Origin: Pseudidiomarina aquimaris
Lineage (GTDB): Bacteria > Pseudomonadota > Gammaproteobacteria > Enterobacterales > Alteromonadaceae
Assembly (NCBI RefSeq): GCF_003987395.1
Contig: NZ_PIPT01000001.1
Coordinates: 62,001 to 126,000 of the forward strand
Length of the DNA: 64,000 nucleotides
Direction: 5' to 3'
Shown here: piece after piece, positions 52,743-61,314 of the stretch
Layout of the letters: every line of letters starts with the position of its first letter
How positions within the stretch are numbered: position 1 is the first letter of the stretch
Notes under the pieces: model-generated
What the model saw: only the letters and a program-made list of their open reading frames with translations
Databases searched by the model: none
Told to the model about the DNA's origin: nothing
Position numbers and translations under genes: made by a program

Positions 52743-53935
52743 TACTTAAAAGTCAGCATACCCCATAGCTTGTTGGTATCGTCCGACAGGCTATCGGCGT
52801 TGTAGCTGGCGTACTTCACGAGCAGTCCTATATTTTTTGCAAGCGGGTACTTGGCGGTAATGTTGAATTCAGTGCCGTAATCGATGTCATCGACGTCTGA
52901 TGTGAAGTCATGCCAACTGGCGCTTAGTCCTAACTTGCCAACCGCACCTGAAACTTTGAGGTAAATGTCATTAATCCCTTCAGCTGGGGTACCGAGGAAC
53001 TTATCGGTAAAACCTTGGAATTTATGTAAGGTTGCCAGCGGCGTACTAAAGCCGACGCCATTATCGCTTCCCAGTGATTCGTAACCCACACCAAAGTTAA
53101 CGCCAGCGAGTTGTGTGCTCAGATCGATGTTGAAGTAGTCAGCGCCAAAGCTTGCAGGGTTGTCGCCTGTTTCCGTTTGATACGCATAGGCTGCATGAAT
53201 TTTGAAAGCGCCGAATTTACCGTCGTAATTCACACCGTAGGTACGCGTCGCGAACGCAAGTGCGGTGTCAAAGTCGAGCTCATACACGAAGCCGCCTAAT
53301 TGGTGTGCTTTGCTCAGTACGTAGTTGCTGTTGAACAGGTGGAGATTCCCGTCAAGGTCGCTATTCGGGCTGTCATTGCCAAAGATACGATTGACGTTGT
53401 GGACATAGCTGTAATCAAGTTTCAGCTCAGAATTCACAGCATACTGCAGGCGATAACCATCATAGGTCTGCTCGTTTTGCCGCCAGCCGACACCGCCAAC
53501 AAAGCGTTGGTCGTTATGATTAATGCGCTGGCGTCCTGCTGTTACCAGCAAGTTGCCACTGCGATAACCTAGGTAAGCTTGGTTAAAGTCTGACCCCGTT
53601 GGGTCGGCAACCACAGGGTACTGCGTTTTGCCATTCACCGTGCTGTTGTAGTTGTCGTTACCTATTGCCGTCACATGGTCAAACTCAAGTTGTGTGAAGA
53701 AGCCCTGATAGTCAGCGCTCTTGTAGCTTAAGCGGGTGAGTAGGGTAGACGCATTGGCGTCTTTGTCAAAGCTGTCTTGCTCGACGCGTTCGTAACGGTA
53801 GCGCAGCAAAATATCAGTGGAGCCATCGGCAAGCGCATCTTGTAGTGTGACAAGCTCACTGGCGTGACTGCTAAAAGGCGTGAAGAGGGTACCTGAGAAA
53901 ATGGCGGTGAGGGCAATAGCAATAGGTGTTTTCAT
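52739..53935 (-). CDS. outer-membrane porin (OprB/alginate-export-like barrel)
   Basis: 398 aa from ATG 53935 (AGGAAG upstream); the longer frame is rejected. Sec signal to SHA, then an all-beta protein with alternating aromatic strands and a C-terminal Tyr (MLTFKY) typical of barrels. The segment ILLRYRYERVEQDSFDKDANASTLLTRL resembles alginate-export-type porins of marine bacteria. Substrate unknown. Confidence 0.78.
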   Translation of the reverse strand: MKTPIAIALTAIFSGTLFTPFSSHASELVTLQDALADGSTDILLRYRYERVEQDSFDKDANASTLLTRLSYKSADYQGFFTQLEFDHVTAIGNDNYNSTVNGKTQYPVVADPTGSDFNQAYLGYRSGNLLVTAGRQRINHNDQRFVGGVGWRQNEQTYDGYRLQYAVNSELKLDYSYVHNVNRIFGNDSPNSDLDGNLHLFNSNYVLSKAHQLGGFVYELDFDTALAFATRTYGVNYDGKFGAFKIHAAYAYQTETGDNPASFGADYFNIDLSTQLAGVNFGVGYESLGSDNGVGFSTPLATLHKFQGFTDKFLGTPAEGINDIYLKVSGAVGKLGLSASWHDFTSDVDDIDYGTEFNITAKYPLAKNIGLLVKYASYNADSLSDDTNKLWGMLTFKY

Positions 53936-53953
53936 AACGGTCTTCCTGCTTGA

Positions 53954-53980
53954 TTGACTCCCACCCATTCTAGGAGTCAA
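53954..53980. promoter_or_regulatory. hairpin in the porin 5' leader
   Basis: TTGACTCC (53954-53961) / GGAGTCAA (53973-53980), 11-nt loop, 18 bp upstream of the porin start; no T-run on either side. The rest of 53981-54202 shows nothing I can call. Confidence 0.5.
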
Positions 53981-54202
53981 AAACAAGAAAACCATTAAAT
54001 ATCATGTAACTACCACGAATAAGACGGTGCAGTACCAATAGGCGTAGCAAGTCTACCCCTACGGGGTTGCAAATGGCTAAACCAATAGAGGGATAAGTTA
54101 CCTGGTGTAAACCTATTCGCGGCGTATCAATATTCAGCACCGCTTGGTCTATCAGGTGCTGTCCGAAACGCGGCAAGTCAAGGTGTTAAGGCTCTGGTCC
54201 CA

Positions 54203-54982
54203 CTACGACTGAGCGAACTTGCGCTGCATCAAGCGCTGATAAAGCCTTGGTGCGAGGCGATAGAGTAGGCTTGCGAAGTAAGTAAATTTATCGGGGAACA
54301 AGCGTTCACGGCCTGTATCGAGCGCCGCGACGATGCGCTCGGCCATCCACTGACTTGAACGCATCTTACCGACCATAGAGCGTGGGTGTTGGGCGATACC
54401 GCCAGAGCCGTCCAATGCATGGTTTTCAATCGGGGTATCAAGGAAACTTGGGTACACCTGCAGCACGCGCACTGGTGACGCCGCCGTTGCTAGTTCTACG
54501 CGCAACACTTCAAAGTACTGATGCAATGCCGACTTAGCTGCGCAATAGCCGGCGCGCTCGATGACTGGCATCCAACCCGCCATTGAACCTATGGTGACAA
54601 TACATCCACCGTTTTCGGCTTCGAGCAGTGGCATGAGTGCTTGGGTAAGTTTCACGGGCGCAAAATAGTCGACGGCCATGACCTTATGTATAACCTGTTG
54701 TGAGGTTTCACGTGCTAGTGAGCGATGGGTGACGCCAGCATTATTAATGAGGACATCTAAGCGCGGCAGCTCGGCAGTCAACAACTCGGTAAGCTCAGCC
54801 AGTGCTTCACTGCTGGCGAGATCCACTTGATAGCAGCGCGCGCTGGGGAACAGCTTCGCACAGGCGTCTAGGCCTTCTTGATTCACATCTAACAGCACCA
54901 GTTGGTAGTCGTGTTGTAGCAGCCGAGCCAAGTCGAGCCCAATCCCCGAGGCTGCGCCGGTTATCAGCGCGGCGGGTTTCAT
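54203..54982 (-). CDS. short-chain dehydrogenase/reductase
   Basis: 259 aa. TGAASGIGLDLA (cofactor loop), NNAG, a catalytic Ser in TIGSMAG and YCAAKSA (YxxxK). The Asp after the second strand (LLDVNQEG) favours NAD. Last gene of the FMO operon; overlaps the epimerase gene by 4 bp. Confidence 0.9.
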   Translation of the reverse strand: MKPAALITGAASGIGLDLARLLQHDYQLVLLDVNQEGLDACAKLFPSARCYQVDLASSEALAELTELLTAELPRLDVLINNAGVTHRSLARETSQQVIHKVMAVDYFAPVKLTQALMPLLEAENGGCIVTIGSMAGWMPVIERAGYCAAKSALHQYFEVLRVELATAASPVRVLQVYPSFLDTPIENHALDGSGGIAQHPRSMVGKMRSSQWMAERIVAALDTGRERLFPDKFTYFASLLYRLAPRLYQRLMQRKFAQS

Positions 54983-55923
54983 TTCGAGAGCTCCGCGGCA
55001 TGCAGATTATGCTCAACAAAAAACTCAAACACTTCACGGCTGGTTTTCATGGGCGTATAGCCAAACTCTTCGCGTAAGGCGGTGTTATCTAGCACCGGGC
55101 GATAGCGTAAGAAATCAAGCTGCTCGGCGCTGTATTGGGTAAGCCCTAGGGCATGACCGATACGCAAAGCGCCGCCGAGTAGCCACGCTGGTAGTATCAT
55201 TAAGGGCTTGTCCAATACTTGTGCGATCTCCTGCATAGGCATGGCGCCGGTACCCGCTAAGTTATAAATGCCCGCTTTTGAGTGCAGCACGCCCTGGTAA
55301 ATAATTTCAATGACGTCTTTGTCCCAGATAAACACAAAGGGAGAGGGCGAGCCCTTAATTGCTAGCAGCCGCTTGCGCTTAAACAAGTCGGTGATTTGGT
55401 TATCGGTGGTGCGGCCTAAAACAGTGCCTGGGCGTAGTACGAGTTGCTGTAGCTTAGGGTGATCCGCACGAAACTCAGCTAACAGCTCTTCGATGAGGCG
55501 CTTGTGGTGGCTATAAGCAAAGCTCTCATTGCCGCGCAATGGATCGCTCTCACTTAGCCAGTCAGGGTTGTCGGCATGATAACCATAAGCTGCGCCGCTG
55601 CTAGTCACAGTGAAATGCTGCACGCCTGCCGCAATGCAGGCGTTTAACACGTTACGGGTGCCATTTACGTCAATGTCGTAGTCGCGCTGGCGGTCAGGGC
55701 TGGCCTGCATCACACTCGCCAGGTGAACGACGTGGGTAATGCCGTGCGTTTGCATAAGCTCTGTAAGTTCGCTCGCGCGGATATCCATGGCGACAAAGGT
55801 GTAATTTTCCTGTGCTGGCGCGCGCTGCGCTAAATCGATACCCACGACTTCGCACTTCGGCGTTAACTTCGCTACCAAAGCTTGGCCAATATAACCCTCA
55901 CTACCGGTAATTAAGACCTTCAT
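54979..55923 (-). CDS. NAD-dependent epimerase/dehydratase (extended SDR)
   Basis: 314 aa. TGSEGYIGQAL (TGxxGxxG), VVHLASVMQ, TSSGAAYG and YSHHKRLIEE (YxxxK). A sugar-nucleotide or steroid/dihydroflavonol-type substrate cannot be told apart. Overlaps both neighbours by 4 bp. Confidence 0.88.
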   Translation of the reverse strand: MKVLITGSEGYIGQALVAKLTPKCEVVGIDLAQRAPAQENYTFVAMDIRASELTELMQTHGITHVVHLASVMQASPDRQRDYDIDVNGTRNVLNACIAAGVQHFTVTSSGAAYGYHADNPDWLSESDPLRGNESFAYSHHKRLIEELLAEFRADHPKLQQLVLRPGTVLGRTTDNQITDLFKRKRLLAIKGSPSPFVFIWDKDVIEIIYQGVLHSKAGIYNLAGTGAMPMQEIAQVLDKPLMILPAWLLGGALRIGHALGLTQYSAEQLDFLRYRPVLDNTALREEFGYTPMKTSREVFEFFVEHNLHAAELSK

Positions 55924-56819
55924 GCGTTGCTACCTCTTACTGCAAGTGCACGGCGGTCACGTGACTGCCAGAACAAGGTCAGGCTAAGTCCTGAAATCAG
56001 ATGCCAGATCCCCCACGCGGCGGCGATAATCGCCATTTCGGTGAGTGACGAGAAGTAGGTAAAGATGATCCCTAAGCCAAGCCCTGAGTTTTGTAGGCCC
56101 ACCTCAAGGGTGATCGCACGGCGATCAGCGACCGGTAAACCCAATGCACGGGCTGAGCCCCAACCGATGCTAAGTGCCACCGCATTGTGCACTACAACGG
56201 CCAACAAGAAGATGCTGGCGCCGGCGACAAAGCGCTCCCAGTTGAGTACTAGCGCAATAGCGACGAAACCAAATAATGCCAACAGCGAGGCGATGCGGAA
56301 AAAGCCCTCGCTGCGCAGCGCAAACCGCGGGAAGACACGCGCACACCAAAGGCCTAAAGCGAGGGGAATGGCAAGGACGAAAAACACAATTGCCAGCATG
56401 TCCCAAGTCGAAACGTCGATGGATTTTAGTAGGGCATCGGTATGTGGGTTCAGACTCGCGTAGAACATGAAGTTAATCGGCGTGAGTAATGACGCGGCGA
56501 GGCTGGCAATACCGGTCATGCTGACGGACATTGCGGCGTTGCCATTGGCCAAGTAGGTCATCAGGTTCGAGAAGCTACCACCCGGGCAGCAACTCACCAG
56601 CAACAAGCCGAGCGCGATCTCTGCGGGTATTGGCACTATTGAAATCGCGGCAAAGGTTATTAGTGGCAGCAACAGGAATTGCGCTAATAGCCCAACGAGA
56701 GGACCTTTGGGTTGTTGCACCACGCGCTTGAAGTCGTCGGGTTTGAGGCTCAACGCAATGCCAAACATCATCATCGCCAGTACGGCATTGAGCACCAGTA
56801 AAGAGGTTGCGGACATCAT
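55920..56819 (-). CDS. bile acid:sodium symporter (BASS) family transporter
   Basis: 299 aa, nine to ten helices. Family segments FGIALSLKPDDFKRV, CCPGGSFSNLMTYLANGNAAMS and TLEVGLQNSGLGLGI are present. BASS proteins take up organic anions with Na+. In this operon it probably imports the substrate of the monooxygenase. Overlaps neighbours by 4 bp. Confidence 0.88.
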   Translation of the reverse strand: MMSATSLLVLNAVLAMMMFGIALSLKPDDFKRVVQQPKGPLVGLLAQFLLLPLITFAAISIVPIPAEIALGLLLVSCCPGGSFSNLMTYLANGNAAMSVSMTGIASLAASLLTPINFMFYASLNPHTDALLKSIDVSTWDMLAIVFFVLAIPLALGLWCARVFPRFALRSEGFFRIASLLALFGFVAIALVLNWERFVAGASIFLLAVVVHNAVALSIGWGSARALGLPVADRRAITLEVGLQNSGLGLGIIFTYFSSLTEMAIIAAAWGIWHLISGLSLTLFWQSRDRRALAVRGSNA

Positions 56820-58111
56820 GAGGCCTTAAGTTGGCGCATTCCGTTGGCCAAGGCTTTCAAATAGGTGTCTTTGTGCACGTAGTAGGCCATGCGTTCAACT
56901 TGTAGGTAGTTCATGCCACCGTCCAGGCGTTCGTTGGCATGGGCGCGCACTTTAGCGAAGAACTGGCCGTGCCGCTTAGGTGCATCGCGTTGCGCCCGGA
57001 TCACTTCGGCCACCAGTTGTGCTTGCTCGTCGCGACCTTGCCAGCCCAACCCAGAGGCTTCAACCATGCCCATGACAAAGAGGTTGTCATGCAGCGGGTT
57101 GAAGACGTTCAAATAAAGCTGCGGTGCATGGCCGCGCCAGTTCAGGTGTTCTTGCTCGATAAACGGATAATGCAGCTTGTAACCGGTGGCCTGCAAGATG
57201 AGGTCGTAGTCACCGTGTTTGCCATCAACAAAGTCGACGCCATCGGGAGTGAGTTGTTTAATATCAGGCCGCACCGTGATGTCGCCATGACCGATATGAT
57301 GCAAAAATAAAGTATTGATGACGGGGTGTGATTCATACATTTTGTAGTCAGGGTCGGGCAGGCCGAAGCTGCTTGGCTTTCCTGATAAAAGTCGTACGAG
57401 CAGGCCATCGACTTTCTGTTTAAGCTTTAAGGGTAATTTAACTTTACCGCCTAAGGTGTCAATCGGCCGCCCAGCGACAAACTTAGGCAAGAAGTAATAG
57501 CCGCGACGCACGGTCATATCGACACTTTTCGCGCGGTGCACGGCATCTACGGCGATATCGCAGCCGCTATTGCCACAACCGATAATGAGCACGCGTTTGT
57601 TTTCGAAGATAGCCGGGTCACGATAATCGCAGCTATGTAGCATTTCGCCGTTGAACTCGCCGACAAATTCGACGCGATTTGGATGGTGCAGGGTACCGTT
57701 AGCCAGCAGTACGTTGCTCGCCAGAATTTCATGGGTTTCATCTTTTTGGCGATAGGTCACGCGCCATTGTTTGTCCGCTGCCGGTTCGACTTTTTCGACC
57801 CAGCTACCGAAGCGGTAATGCTTTTTGAGATCAAAGTGTGCAGCGTAGTCACGAAAATACTGGCGCATTTCATCATGCTTGGGGTAGGTCGCTACATGCT
57901 CAGCCATTGGAAAGTCTTTGTACTCGGTCATACGTTTCGATGAAATTAAATGCGCCGAGTCATACATGGTGCTGGTAGGGCTATCGATATCCCACAGTCC
58001 ACCCACATCGCTATGCGCCTCAAGGCCAATCACCTCGAGGTTCTGCTCAAGCAACCGTCGTACTGTACACAAGCCCATCGGTCCTGCGCCAATGACTACA
58101 CATGGATTCAT
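56816..58111 (-). CDS. flavin-containing monooxygenase
   Basis: 431 aa from ATG 58111 (AGGGAAC upstream). FAD-binding GAGPMGLC, the FMO fingerprint FVGEFNGEMLHS, and NADPH-binding IGCGNSGCDIAVDA are in order. It could oxidise N/S nucleophiles or act as a Baeyer-Villiger enzyme. Leads the operon FMO-BASS-epimerase-SDR, divergent from the AraC gene. Confidence 0.9.
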   Translation of the reverse strand: MNPCVVIGAGPMGLCTVRRLLEQNLEVIGLEAHSDVGGLWDIDSPTSTMYDSAHLISSKRMTEYKDFPMAEHVATYPKHDEMRQYFRDYAAHFDLKKHYRFGSWVEKVEPAADKQWRVTYRQKDETHEILASNVLLANGTLHHPNRVEFVGEFNGEMLHSCDYRDPAIFENKRVLIIGCGNSGCDIAVDAVHRAKSVDMTVRRGYYFLPKFVAGRPIDTLGGKVKLPLKLKQKVDGLLVRLLSGKPSSFGLPDPDYKMYESHPVINTLFLHHIGHGDITVRPDIKQLTPDGVDFVDGKHGDYDLILQATGYKLHYPFIEQEHLNWRGHAPQLYLNVFNPLHDNLFVMGMVEASGLGWQGRDEQAQLVAEVIRAQRDAPKRHGQFFAKVRAHANERLDGGMNYLQVERMAYYVHKDTYLKALANGMRQLKAS

Positions 58112-58227
58112 TTGTTGTTCCCTAATCAACATCAGATAGCATGATAATAACAATTGATCGGGATCAAGCCATGCTTTGTTCGGACAAGCAACTGGTTAAT
58201 TTAGGCCATCCAGCGTAAAGTAGCTTT

Positions 58228-59223
58228 ATGAACAAACAACAGCAACCACTCTGTAAAGCCAGCGTCACGCAAAGCTTCACTCAGGCAATTGTGCACCAGT
58301 TGGCACAGTTGGGCGTGCAGCTGCCCCCGACATTGACCGAGCAATTGGCTGCGCAACAAAGCCAACAGCGACTTCCGCTGGCGCTACAAGATGCGTTATG
58401 GCAAGCACTTGAGCAGCAGCGGCAGCCGGAGCTTGGCTTGCAAATAGGCATGGCATTGCAGCCGCAGCACTTCGATACGATTGGTTTCTTATTGTTAAGC
58501 TCCCCCAGTTTGAGTACGGCGGTCGAGAGCTTAGTTAACTATTCGTCGCTTATCGGGGAGGGCGGTACTTTCAGCAAGGCGAAGTCACCTAGCGGCTGGC
58601 AGATCAGCTACGAAGATCACTTCAAAATCGCCGTTGCACTGCGTATCGAGGCAATTTTTGCGAGTATTGCCACAGGTGCTCGTTGGGTCGCTGGCAAAGC
58701 GATTACGCCGCTGCAGGTGCAATTCAAACACGCGCAGCAGTTACCCACGGAGCTCTATCAACAAGCGTTTGGTGACGCCGAAGTTCGTTTTGAGCAAGCA
58801 CAGAATAGTATTACCTACAGTGACGACGATTGGCATTTTCGTCAGCAAGAAGTCAATCCATTGCTGCAGCAACAAATGCTTGAGCTGGCGCAGCAACAAT
58901 TACAGCAATTGCAGCCACGGTCGCTGACGGAACGCATCGAGGCGCTGCTGCATCGGCAACCATGGCTCACGCGGCCACAGCTTGCGGCAAGCCTGGCGGT
59001 AAGCGAGCGCACCCTCGCACGTCATCTAGCCGCAGCGAATACCAGCTACAATGCGCTCTCGCAGCAGGTCAAAAAGCATCTCGCCTTGCAGCAATTACAG
59101 CAACCCCACGTCACCCAAGCCAGTCTGGCCGATTTTCTTGGCTATAGCGACGAGCAAGCGTTCGCCAAAGCCTTTCGGCGTTGGACGGGCATGACGTTTT
59201 CCGACTATCGCCGTCACCAATAG
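58228..59223 (+). CDS. AraC-family regulator (arabinose-binding-like N-domain)
   Basis: 331 aa. N-terminal ligand domain of the PF12625 type (HFDTIGFLLLSSPSLSTAVE) and C-terminal double helix-turn-helix (LAASLAVSERTLARHLAAANTS, ADFLGYSDEQAFAKAFRRWTG). Divergent from the FMO operon with a 116-bp gap. Resembles the VirS-mymA arrangement, so an activator of that operon is likely. Confidence 0.88.
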   Translation: MNKQQQPLCKASVTQSFTQAIVHQLAQLGVQLPPTLTEQLAAQQSQQRLPLALQDALWQALEQQRQPELGLQIGMALQPQHFDTIGFLLLSSPSLSTAVESLVNYSSLIGEGGTFSKAKSPSGWQISYEDHFKIAVALRIEAIFASIATGARWVAGKAITPLQVQFKHAQQLPTELYQQAFGDAEVRFEQAQNSITYSDDDWHFRQQEVNPLLQQQMLELAQQQLQQLQPRSLTERIEALLHRQPWLTRPQLAASLAVSERTLARHLAAANTSYNALSQQVKKHLALQQLQQPHVTQASLADFLGYSDEQAFAKAFRRWTGMTFSDYRRHQ

Positions 59224-59237
59224 GCTCATGATTGATC

Positions 59238-59264
59238 ACTGTGCGACATCAGGTGTCGCACAGT
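59238..59264. terminator. 11-bp hairpin after araC-type gene
   Basis: ACTGTGCGACA (59238-59248) / TGTCGCACAGT (59254-59264), loop TCAGG. It lies 15 bp after the stop codon. No T-run follows, so it may be a transcript-stabilising or weak terminator structure. Confidence 0.55.
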
Positions 59265-59304
59265 CGCGCTAACTTGCTCTTAGTTTCTAGTAACGGAGCG
59301 AGCC

Positions 59305-59583
59305 ATGATGAAAGGTATGGAAGATTGGACCGATGCGAAACTCGATGCGTTTTGTGAACGGATTAATCACGCCCTTTATACCACCGACCCAATGCACACC
59401 TGCTGCGTTGAGAACGACTGCAAAGACGAGTATTACGCGATTGCCGAAGCAACCGTGAATTACATGCTTAAAGGTGAAAGCCAGCGCCAAGCTATTGAGC
59501 ATGCACTTAAAGATAGCTTTGACGATCTGGTAACTTTAGCTAAAGTAGATGTGGTCATGGATGAATTAGAGAACAATTTATAA
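59305..59583 (+). CDS. small soluble protein of unknown function
   Basis: 92 aa, acidic, helical, with TCCVENDCKDEYYAIAEA (three Cys). No family recognised. Shares the base at 59583 with the next gene's ATG (TAATG), indicating coupling. Confidence 0.65.
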   Translation: MMKGMEDWTDAKLDAFCERINHALYTTDPMHTCCVENDCKDEYYAIAEATVNYMLKGESQRQAIEHALKDSFDDLVTLAKVDVVMDELENNL

Positions 59584-59981
59584 TGCGGATGTTATCTTTC
59601 GGTCTTTTCGCCGCTGTAATGGCGGCGATTGTTTATGCTGTTGTTGCACGACAGATGCCTGCCTGGGTGCTGTTTTATTTTCCAACCATTAATGTCCTCA
59701 CATTTGCCATTTATAGCCACGACAAATCCCACGCCGAGCGTGATCTCAGGCGTGTTTCCGAGCGCACGTTACTTACATTAGGTGCGGCGGGAGGTTGGCT
59801 AGGAGGTTTATTAGCTCGGCATATGTTCCGACACAAAACACGCAAGCAGCCGTTTCGAAATTACTTTTGGGGTACGGTACTCGTGAACCTCTTTATCTTG
59901 CTCTGGCTGAGTGAGTTTGGCTTGGCGCTTGAGCATCACGCATATGATCTCATCATGCAAGCGCGCAGCTATACGCGCTAA
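59583..59981 (+). CDS. DUF1294 membrane protein
   Basis: 132 aa with four helices and the family motif AIYSHDKSHAERDLRRVSERTLLTLGAAGGWLGGLLAR (quoted part: RVSERTLLTLGAAGGWLG), then RHKTRKQPF. Function unknown. Overlaps the previous gene by one base. Confidence 0.85.
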   Translation: MRMLSFGLFAAVMAAIVYAVVARQMPAWVLFYFPTINVLTFAIYSHDKSHAERDLRRVSERTLLTLGAAGGWLGGLLARHMFRHKTRKQPFRNYFWGTVLVNLFILLWLSEFGLALEHHAYDLIMQARSYTR

Positions 59982-60125
59982 AGGCCTCAATAAGCAGTTC
60001 TTATACCAATAGCTATATGCGCTTCAGCATATTGTGCAACCCCACATGCTGGCTAATATTTAGCCAATGCCGAAATAATGTTGTACGGCGGTAGACACCT
60101 ACTCTATCAACATGTGGATACGACC

Positions 60126-61232
60126 ATGAAAACAATTAAGAAATCTTTGCTTGCCGGCGCCATCTGCGCGTCACTCGGCGCAACGGCACCAGCTCTCGCC
60201 GATGTCCGAACCATTATTTTTGAAGGTAACGTCGAATACCTTGATTTTGATACCGACCGTGAAGGATTCCAGCTCGATAACGAAGAAAGTATTGTACGGT
60301 TCCGTGCGATTGCGACCTATGACGATGATCGCATGTTTTACGATGAATACTTTTATATGTACTGGCGTGATGTGTACTACGAAGATAATGGCGACCCAGA
60401 GGAAGCCGCTCTGGTAGGGCTAACCTTTCAATTCTTAGATGCTATGGGCAATGTCGTGCCGCAAAGTAGTATTCCAATGGAAGTGAATTTCGAGGCGGAA
60501 CATGTCGATGAGTCCGACTTTGAGTTCTATCAATATTACTATGATGACGGCGAATTCATCGTCTTCGACAATGAACAAGTTGGGTCACAAGATGTTGGCG
60601 AATTTGTAAGCGTTGACGAAGGTTATGATATCGAATTTGATTATCGAGAGGATAGGGAAGAAGAAGGCGGTTGTAGCGCAGAATTTGAAGAAGACTATAA
60701 CTGTGGTGAATTTGAGTATGACTTTGATGTCGATAACTACAACTACATGATGATGAATCCTCCACTCTTCACGGACACCGGCACGGAGCTTGAGCCCGTT
60801 GAATATTTCGGTGATGGTGAATTCTATTTTCAATTCGACTTTAGGCAATACGACTACATAGACGGCGGTGAAAGCAGCTATCTGGAATTCTATGCCGAAG
60901 GTGAAATGGATACGATCTATTTCGGTATGCCTGACGCGGACGCTGATGGCGTTCCGGATGATGTGGACCAATGCAGCGCTTCATTGACTGAGGAAACCGT
61001 AATGTTTGGCGAGTATGATTCTTCAGTGACCAACTATGTTGACGAACAAGGCTGCACCATTATGGATCACTACGCTGCGTGTCCAGAGGAAACCTCATCG
61101 CGTGGTATCCGTTCAGTGCGCAGTGGGCCTTCAAATTGCGAGAAAGCAATATCGTATGAACTGGTAAGCGATGGTGTGATCACCTATAGCGAAGCCCGTT
61201 TGTTACGCAGCGCTTTATATAACTCGCAGTAA
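60126..61232 (+). CDS. secreted, very acidic protein with Ca-binding-type repeat
   Basis: 368 aa from ATG 60126. Sec signal to ALA. The mature protein is extremely rich in Asp, Glu, Tyr and Phe (e.g. FEFYQYYYDDGEFIVFD), with DADADGVPDDVDQC, a thrombospondin type-3-like calcium loop, near residue 280. A C-terminal CPEETSSRG ... NCEKAISYELV segment holds more cysteines. No family recognised beyond the loop. A surface or matrix protein is plausible. Confidence 0.65.
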   Translation: MKTIKKSLLAGAICASLGATAPALADVRTIIFEGNVEYLDFDTDREGFQLDNEESIVRFRAIATYDDDRMFYDEYFYMYWRDVYYEDNGDPEEAALVGLTFQFLDAMGNVVPQSSIPMEVNFEAEHVDESDFEFYQYYYDDGEFIVFDNEQVGSQDVGEFVSVDEGYDIEFDYREDREEEGGCSAEFEEDYNCGEFEYDFDVDNYNYMMMNPPLFTDTGTELEPVEYFGDGEFYFQFDFRQYDYIDGGESSYLEFYAEGEMDTIYFGMPDADADGVPDDVDQCSASLTEETVMFGEYDSSVTNYVDEQGCTIMDHYAACPEETSSRGIRSVRSGPSNCEKAISYELVSDGVITYSEARLLRSALYNSQ

Positions 61233-61238
61233 TCTTTT

Positions 61239-61312
61239 GTTACGCTTTCCAGTTGCTATCTTTGTGCAAAGAAAATAAAATCTTTGCACAAAGGCAACTG
61301 GAGAGTCGTAAC
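61239..61312 (+). promoter_or_regulatory. long hairpin burying the ribosome site of the hydrolase gene
   Basis: About 31 base pairs: GTTACG/CGTAAC, CTTT/AGAG, CCAGTTGC/GCAACTGG, then 13 bp ending TTTGTGCAAAGA/TCTTTGCACAAA around an 8-nt AT loop. Only a 1-nt and a 3-nt bulge interrupt it. The ribosome site GGAGAG (61300-61305) is inside the stem and the ATG is 3 bp past it. No T-run, so not a standard terminator. Confidence 0.8.
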
Positions 61313-61314
61313 CT

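Noticed and set aside
53970-54176. 68-aa minus-strand frame upstream of the porin
   Set aside because: No signal, ribosome site or recognised family; it covers the leader hairpin. A mobile-element remnant cannot be excluded but is not supported.
61239-61312. Bidirectional terminator
   Set aside because: No T-run on either side and the stem includes the next gene's ribosome site.
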